This document shows, piece by piece, positions 59,368-64,000 of a stretch of 64,000 nt of DNA (its first letter is position 1; each line of letters starts with the position of its first letter). The position numbers and the translations under genes were made by a program. The notes under the pieces are model-generated. The model did not search any database and was not told where the DNA came from. It saw nothing but the letters and a program-made list of their open reading frames with translations. The stretch is from assembly GCF_002441715.1 (NCBI RefSeq), contig NZ_JXJX01000009.1, positions 53,415-117,414 of the forward strand, given 5' to 3'. This stretch comes from Pseudolactococcus plantarum (GTDB taxonomy: Bacteria > Bacillota > Bacilli > Lactobacillales > Streptococcaceae).

Positions 59368-59391
59368 AAAAAACTAGGAAAAACCTAGTTT
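59365..59391 (-). terminator. hairpin terminator abutting the gyrA promoter
   Basis: AAACTAGG-TTTTT-CCTAGTTT followed by TTTT and the gyrA -10. It lies 240 bases after the LapA-like gene, which has its own terminator, so it may insulate gyrA. Confidence 0.8.
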
Positions 59392-59566
59392 CATAAGGTG
59401 AGCCTGCGCTGGTGCTGTTTTGACTTTAAGCGTGGGGAATTATACGTTAAGGTCATTAACACATCCACATACGACTATAGCGTGTCCTGGGTATGCATTG
59501 ACTTTTTACTTAATCTAGTCATATCTATTTGTTACATAAAATAAACATGCTAGTTAAAATAGGCAC

Positions 59567-59604
59567 TAAAAAAACAGCTAACAAAAGGTAATCTGTTGGC
59601 TGTT
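59567..59604 (-). terminator. terminator of the LapA-like gene
   Basis: AACAGC(C)AACA pairs with TGTT(A)GCTGTT and is followed by TTTTTAG on the minus strand, 23 bases after the stop. The DNA between it and gyrA shows no gene. Confidence 0.82.
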
Positions 59605-59627
59605 GCATTGTCTTATATAAACTGTGT

Positions 59628-59909
59628 TTATTTTCTAACATGTTTTTTTATTTCATCTAATTCTTTTTTTGTTTCGGTATTTGCTTGCTCGACTAATCTT
59701 TTGACATCACTACGTTTAATTGACCAACCTGTAATCACGCCGATAACATATAGCCCTAGAATAAGGAAAAGGACTGGAATCTTTACAGAAATGAAAATAA
59801 GACTGACAGTTGCTGGTTTCATATTTTGAAAACCAAAAATAAGGACCAGAATAAAGATAATCAAAAATATAACGCGTTTTGGTGTAACAACTTTTTTAAA
59901 TGTTTCCAA
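59628..59909 (-). CDS. LapA/DUF1049-like small membrane protein
   Basis: A 93-residue protein with two hydrophobic segments (about 14-32 and 39-61) and a charged helical tail (TETKKELDEIKKHVRK). This matches the lipopolysaccharide-assembly-A (DUF1049) pattern, a family also common in Firmicutes that lack LPS, where its role is unknown. Confidence 0.75.
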   Translation of the reverse strand: METFKKVVTPKRVIFLIIFILVLIFGFQNMKPATVSLIFISVKIPVLFLILGLYVIGVITGWSIKRSDVKRLVEQANTETKKELDEIKKHVRK

Positions 59910-60091
59910 TATTTTTTTCTCCTGTGAAATTATTTTCTCTCATCATTATATAAAAGGGGATAAAAAAATGAAACTATTTTGACTTAAAAAAATGCAAAGA
60001 GACACTAATCTATTGACAACTTTATGACCTCACGCATTTTTTGCTCATCAAACATATTGTTTTGATCGTCAGATTTTGTAATAGCACCGCA

Positions 60092-60634
60092 TTAAGTATT
60101 TATCAGCATCGGACCACCGAAAATTGCTGATAAAATAATATAAACGGGAATTAAAAACAATGCTAAAAAGAATAGCTTCCCAATGGGATGTTTGGGATTC
60201 ACATAGACCCCACCTATTCTAGGCATGAATAACTGACTGCCATCCTCAAAAAGGTAATTACATGATTTATATGTAAAAAATATGGCAGAAAAAAACATAA
60301 GCCCAATTAAGATATCGAATCCTTGGTTATATATCCTAGACATTTTCAGAGTATATGGTGCAGTAGAGCATAATAAGAATAAATAAATAAATGAAAATAG
60401 TGCGCCAAACATATATTGTTGTGCCGTTAACCTTCTTAAGTTGCCCCCATCTTTTTTAAGTGACGCTCGTTTATTTTTTTTATTTAAGAAAATATTCATG
60501 CTAACCCCTAAAATAAAGAGAATTAACAATATTAATTCGACATATATAGTAGGGAAGATTTTTACAAATACCCATACATCTATCATACCAATACCAACAA
60601 ATAAATAGTTCAATAGTTGAAACTTAGTTGCCAT
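60092..60634 (-). CDS. hypothetical membrane protein, DUF5808-like tail
   Basis: A 180-residue protein with about five hydrophobic segments. Before the last helix it has RIGGVYVNPKHPIGKLFF, reminiscent of the NP-x-P motif of DUF5808 proteins, but this is a weak resemblance. A charged loop follows the second helix (about 50-65). It lies between two other small membrane-protein genes, all on the minus strand and without tight spacing. Function unknown. Confidence 0.65.
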   Translation of the reverse strand: MATKFQLLNYLFVGIGMIDVWVFVKIFPTIYVELILLILFILGVSMNIFLNKKNKRASLKKDGGNLRRLTAQQYMFGALFSFIYLFLLCSTAPYTLKMSRIYNQGFDILIGLMFFSAIFFTYKSCNYLFEDGSQLFMPRIGGVYVNPKHPIGKLFFLALFLIPVYIILSAIFGGPMLINT

Positions 60635-60805
60635 GAGACTATCTCCTTTTTATGAATAGCTTCTCCGCTAATCAACTAGTTTACAAAAAATATAGAGGAT
60701 CAAATAAAAAACTACATCCGCCTCACTATTTTTTAGGAAAACCTGTAAATTAAGCACACACTTGTTATACACCTTTCAAAATGTCATGTCAAAAATTTAT
60801 TCGAA

Positions 60806-60840
60806 AACAACAAAACCAACAAAATAAACTTTGTTGGCTT
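60806..60840 (-). terminator. terminator of the 131-residue membrane protein gene
   Basis: CCAACAAA-GTTTAT-TTTGTTGG followed by TTTTGTTG on the minus strand, 46 bases after the stop. Confidence 0.82.
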
Positions 60841-60885
60841 TGTATCAAGATATCCTATTTTTTACATCACACTATGCTTAGATAA

Positions 60886-61281
60886 TTATAACTTGTCTGG
60901 TACTGCAGATATTAAACCTAAGGCAATGCCTACTACACTTCCAATGATAATATCAAATTTTTGTGGTAATAAATCAGGTTCTTTTTTAATAAAGAAACCA
61001 TATAAACTAATGATAATATAGCAACCAGAAACAATTAATATACATATAGTTAAAAGTTTAACACTTAATTTAGACAGTCTTAAAGACATAAATAGCGGAA
61101 TCAAATAAGCGATTAAAAATAGATAGAAGGAGGGGAAAAGAAGATTTAAAAATAAATATTCTCTAAATAACTGTGGTTCCCTTGTGGGATAATCTAATTC
61201 GATTAATCTGATAGATACCAAACTGATGATAGAAACTAAAGGAAAAAAAGTATATAGTGATCTTTTTTTAAATTGCACCAT
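60886..61281 (-). CDS. hypothetical membrane protein
   Basis: A 131-residue protein with four predicted membrane helices, a basic start (MVQFKKRSLY) and no recognised motif. The stretch 61282-61527 upstream holds AT-rich DNA with no convincing gene. It is preceded by a GAGAGGTGCAA ribosome-binding region. Function unknown. Confidence 0.6.
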   Translation of the reverse strand: MVQFKKRSLYTFFPLVSIISLVSIRLIELDYPTREPQLFREYLFLNLLFPSFYLFLIAYLIPLFMSLRLSKLSVKLLTICILIVSGCYIIISLYGFFIKKEPDLLPQKFDIIIGSVVGIALGLISAVPDKL

Positions 61282-61527
61282 ATTTGCACCTCTCTTATAT
61301 AAGTTTAGTATATCATTTTTTTATCATATCGAAAACGCTTACTTTTTTGATGGATGATGATACTCCAAGTCTAAATGATTATAGAAATTTAAACTGCCAT
61401 GTTTTATCTAAATCATAAGCAGTTTACTCTTCTTTATCTAAGTCATCCTGCAGTATAAATCTATAAAGTATTCTTAATAAATTTTCGGGAACTTTTCAAC
61501 AAAGCCCCTCAATCTACAACGAAAACA

Positions 61528-61935
61528 TCAAATACCTTGGTTTTTCCTCCCACAACTACATGTGCCACTTCTTCTGCCCAAAAAGGGAATTATGGAATCA
61601 TTAAAGCAATCCATAATTTCTTTTTTTATCTCTGGTGTACTCATCATCATTTTATCAAAATTATATATAAACAAAGCGAACCCCTTAATATTCTTGTAGA
61701 TACCTTCTTTTCCACAAAGCCAAGATAAGTCTGTCATCCAATCAAGATATGAATCAAAACTATTTATATTTTTAAACATTCCATCAGGAAACTTAAATGC
61801 TTTGATTATCTCATTCATATAATCTTCTAGTCTATATATATTATTTCCATCTATTTCGGCAAAATAATAATTTTGATATAACAGTAGTTGCTTGTAATTT
61901 TTTAGTTCTTCATACTTGATTCTATCAATTACCAT
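61528..61935 (-). CDS. barstar-like immunity protein
   Basis: A 135-residue protein. The central KFPDGMFKNINSFDSYLDWM and the following DLSWL have the spacing of the barstar inhibitor fold (a Phe-Pro-Asp-x-Phe start and an aromatic/acidic helix). Barstar-like proteins neutralise RNase toxins. The C-terminus is Cys/Arg-rich (RRSGTCSCGRKNQ), unlike classical barstar. ATG at 61935 is used because GGGAG lies 8 bases before it; an ATG two codons earlier is too close. It sits at the distal end of a run of orphan immunity-type genes. Confidence 0.6.
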   Translation of the reverse strand: MVIDRIKYEELKNYKQLLLYQNYYFAEIDGNNIYRLEDYMNEIIKAFKFPDGMFKNINSFDSYLDWMTDLSWLCGKEGIYKNIKGFALFIYNFDKMMMSTPEIKKEIMDCFNDSIIPFLGRRSGTCSCGRKNQGI

Positions 61936-62004
61936 TCTCATTTCTCCCAGAACCTATATTGCTATTGACATCAAACTCTTTATAGGTTATGCTATTTCCT
62001 TTTA

Positions 62005-62644
62005 TTATGACACTTTATTTATTTTTAAAATATTCTCTTCTGAAAAAATACTCAAGCATTTACATATCGTTTTGTTGAGATCCGAAAGATTTTCTCCAGA
62101 TATAAACACATCTAAATGATCAGATGGTGATACAACGATAGCAGAATCTTCAAATATAAATTGAATGAAGCTATTATACTTAAAAACTGAGTCTATCAGC
62201 AAATCTATAGCCTTATCGTCCTTTTTTTAGAAATAGCAACTGGTCAAAACTATTTTTAACACCATGGTCGCTAAGATATTCTGATAGTTCTTCAGCAAGG
62301 TTTCTATCAACAACCCAATCTTTTTCGTATTTTCTAACCATACAATAGCTATCTGGTAAGAAATGAAATAACCTATTAATAAATTTTTTCATTTTTTCCA
62401 TTTGATAAATAAAATCGAGATCGTTACCTGAATACTTAATATCACTATAGGTAGTTACTTCAATATTATCTGTAAATTCAACAATGAATTGATACTCATT
62501 ATTGGGCGAAAGATTTTTGAAATCATAAAATTTAAAATGTTCACTCAGCTTCTTTGACTGGTTCTTTCTTTTTATTATAGATTTATGGCATTTTATTTTT
62601 GTTTTTTGGCCCGTTTGGCCAAATTTCATTTCCTTCAAAGTCAA
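62005..62644 (-). pseudogene. frameshifted immunity-array gene
   Basis: The frame starting at 62644 (MTLKEMKFGQ) stops at 62213 after 143 residues, right after a run of seven A (minus strand, 62222-62228). With six A instead of seven it would continue through KKDDKAIDLLID into the frame ending at 62005, giving about 212 residues; that downstream part has no ATG or ribosome binding site of its own. This is a real frameshift, programmed slippage, or a sequencing error. The product is unrecognised, with alternating strands and helices. The start overlaps the upstream 62-residue gene by 4 bases. Confidence 0.65.
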
Positions 62645-62829
62645 CCTCTCTTATCTTTTACCTTAAGCCTATTATCGTACACTTCTATCTCCACAATTGT
62701 TATATTTGGAGAATCAGTCAAAGTTAATGCAACAATATCAATATTATTCTCTGTCCGAAGACAATAATGATACAATGGTACACTTATTTGTTCAAAGTAC
62801 CACATATTATCTTCATATTTTCCTGCCAT
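62641..62829 (-). CDS. small unknown protein, immunity array
   Basis: A 62-residue, acidic, strand-rich protein (NITIVEIEVYDNRLKV at the end). Its stop overlaps the next ATG by 4 bases, so the two are probably co-translated. The ribosome binding site is weak, and it could be the remnant of a longer gene. No family recognised. Confidence 0.5.
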   Translation of the reverse strand: MAGKYEDNMWYFEQISVPLYHYCLRTENNIDIVALTLTDSPNITIVEIEVYDNRLKVKDKRG

Positions 62830-62898
62830 TATCTATCTATTATTCTGAATTTTATTACCAAAATTTATATCAATTTCTCTCACATCATCTAATGATTT

Positions 62899-63321
62899 TT
62901 ATACTAGCTTTTTGAACATAGTAAACATAGGGAGAGTATCAGTAATTAATTCAACAACATCATTCTCTGTATATACAATGATATGTAATAATTCTTCTCC
63001 TATTTGTTCATAAAAACGATAACTGTTTTGTTGGGTATATTCTACTAACGTCGATTTTTTAATTTCAAAAACATAGCCCTCCTCATCTCTAAGCACAATA
63101 TCATTTTGTTTAGCTAATCTAGCTAGTTCTGCCATTCTTCCTTGTAACAAGCTTTCATCATAAGAAAATACACCATAAACAAACCCTTCAAAAGTTATTC
63201 GTACCTCAAAAACATCATTTTCTAAAGACACATAAACTTTTTTTCTTTCTTTATTAGCAGCATTTAAAACATAGTTACTACCGATAAATTTAGGATGATT
63301 GATTTTTAACATTTCTTGCAT
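62899..63321 (-). CDS. unknown protein, immunity array
   Basis: A 140-residue protein with AAAGGA 8 bases before its ATG. It starts with a strand-rich half (KVYVSLENDVFEVRITFEG), then a helix (LLQGRMAELARLAKQNDIVL) and a hydrophobic end. Size, composition and neighbours fit an orphan immunity protein for a contact-dependent toxin; no specific family was recognised. Confidence 0.6.
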   Translation of the reverse strand: MQEMLKINHPKFIGSNYVLNAANKERKKVYVSLENDVFEVRITFEGFVYGVFSYDESLLQGRMAELARLAKQNDIVLRDEEGYVFEIKKSTLVEYTQQNSYRFYEQIGEELLHIIVYTENDVVELITDTLPMFTMFKKLV

Positions 63322-63471
63322 AACTATTTTCCTTTCATAGCTTATTTCAACATTTTCCCCTTATTAATTAAAACAACTTTTATACTTTTCAGTCCATCCT
63401 TTATACAGATACTTCAAAATAGTATGCAAATCAGTCAGTATTTAATTTTGATAATGCTATATAAAGTAAGA

Positions 63472-63813
63472 CTACAGGATAGTTATTTCAATAAAAAAAC
63501 CAAAGTTGTCTAAGCTTTTTGAGAAAAGGTTAAACACTGTTCTATCTTCATAAAACTCTTTTGTGTATAGTGTTAAACAATTATATTCCAAAAATAAAAC
63601 TAGTTTATGGAATAAATTTAAAGCATTTTCTTTGCTATAATCTTTTAAACTGATTTCAAGCAAATATTTTTCTTCATTTTCCAAGTAATTATTTTTATAT
63701 TTAACAACCTTTTTATTGTTATATGCCATAAAAGATTCTATTTCTGACCAGATGCCTATTTCATAACTGCAATCAACGCCTTCTTTTAGCATTGTGTAAT
63801 TTATATATTCCAT
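63472..63813 (-). CDS. predicted cognate immunity protein
   Basis: A 113-residue protein with no recognised family, rich in Tyr, Asn, Glu and Lys. Its ATG lies inside the last codons of the toxin fragment (13-base overlap), and the toxin end supplies the ribosome binding site AAAGGAAAG. Immediate overlap with a toxin C-terminus is the typical place for a cognate immunity gene. Function is inferred from position only. Confidence 0.6.
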   Translation of the reverse strand: MEYINYTMLKEGVDCSYEIGIWSEIESFMAYNNKKVVKYKNNYLENEEKYLLEISLKDYSKENALNLFHKLVLFLEYNCLTLYTKEFYEDRTVFNLFSKSLDNFGFFIEITIL

Positions 63814-63950
63814 TTCTTTCCTTTCTTATTATTATTTGATATTATCGAATCAATATTTTCTGGAGAGAAACCTCGTTCGTTTGCTCTTTGAACTTCATGC
63901 TTTGAAAAAGAATATCCTCTAGGTGTTTTGTCTACTGTTGAAAGATCTCA
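63801..63950 (-). pseudogene. truncated polymorphic toxin C-terminus
   Basis: About 48 residues remain, including KTPRGYSFSKHEVQRANERG and FSPENIDSIISNNN, then the stop at 63801. The His/Arg/Glu/Arg-Gly helix followed by an Ile-Asp helix resembles C-terminal RNase domains of the type seen in secreted polymorphic toxins. Reading upstream, the frame meets a TGA at about 63950, close to IS-like sequence, so the N-terminal secretion part is lost or displaced. It is not functional as it stands. Confidence 0.55.
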
Positions 63951-63971
63951 TTAATGAGTATTTAGGCGCTC

Positions 63972-64000
63972 TGATGCTATCCTTAAATCTTAGAGTCACT
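63972..64000 (+). mobile_element. fragment of the same IS type, running off the window
   Basis: 28 of 29 bases match 11518-11546, the part of the IS just inside its left inverted repeat. The inverted repeat itself is missing here. The element probably continues beyond base 64000. Confidence 0.7.

Noticed and set aside
61399..61527. A short coding remnant between the membrane protein and the barstar-like gene
   Set aside because: No frame with a start, a ribosome binding site or a recognisable motif.

Overview
The window is a low-GC Firmicutes chromosome segment, most likely from a lactic streptococcal lineage (Lactococcus or a close relative). The basis is gene content and order: a citrate synthase-aconitase-isocitrate dehydrogenase operon, rapZ-yvcK-whiA, truB-ribF, gyrA followed closely by sortase A, an Rgg-type regulator and an LrgAB pair. 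This taxonomic call is inference from family knowledge; no 16S gene, tRNA or CRISPR array was seen. Almost everything is on the minus strand; the clear exceptions are a chloramphenicol acetyltransferase gene and a PIN-domain gene.

Layout. (1) 1-8111: a peptide-secretion cluster. In transcription order it has an Rgg-like regulator, an unannotated 56-residue peptide with a Gly-Gly leader and a Cys/His-rich core, a two-part lipoprotein ending in a sugar-binding-type domain, a C39-peptidase ABC exporter, two sugar-importer-type permeases with no partner ATPase, and an HlyD-like adaptor starting at TTG and running off the window. This mix of exporter and importer parts around one candidate peptide is the best candidate for an undescribed system. 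(2) 8.3-10.5 kb: ahpC-ahpF peroxide defence. (3) 10.8-14.2 kb: an accessory island with a catA-type gene, a decayed IS3-family element with perfect 41-bp ends, and a PIN-domain protein. (4) 14.3-18.3 kb: guaA and a lspA-rluD-HAD operon. (5) 18.3-25.4 kb: a giant surface adhesin with ten Cna_B repeats in alternating types and an LPSTN sorting motif, with a regulatory region holding direct repeats, a mini-ORF and a 29-residue membrane peptide. (6) 25.4-34.4 kb: parE-ktrB-ktrA-parC and topA. (7) 34.6-49.4 kb: lrgAB, a CapA-like protein, the citrate branch, the thioesterase-to-whiA operon, a GH25 lysozyme and hemW. (8) 49.5-59.3 kb: pcrA-DUF2130-truB-ribF and gyrA-apbE-srtA. (9) 59.6-64 kb: small membrane proteins, then an apparent polymorphic-toxin immunity array (barstar-like and orphan proteins, one frameshifted) ending at a truncated toxin C-terminus beside an IS fragment.

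The housekeeping part shows tight operons with overlapping stop/start codons and clear hairpin terminators. A recurring arrangement places a terminator T-tract directly against an extended -10 promoter. At three genes (lspA, the GH25 gene, the thioesterase gene) the start codon lies exactly six bases after the -10, which predicts leaderless mRNAs.
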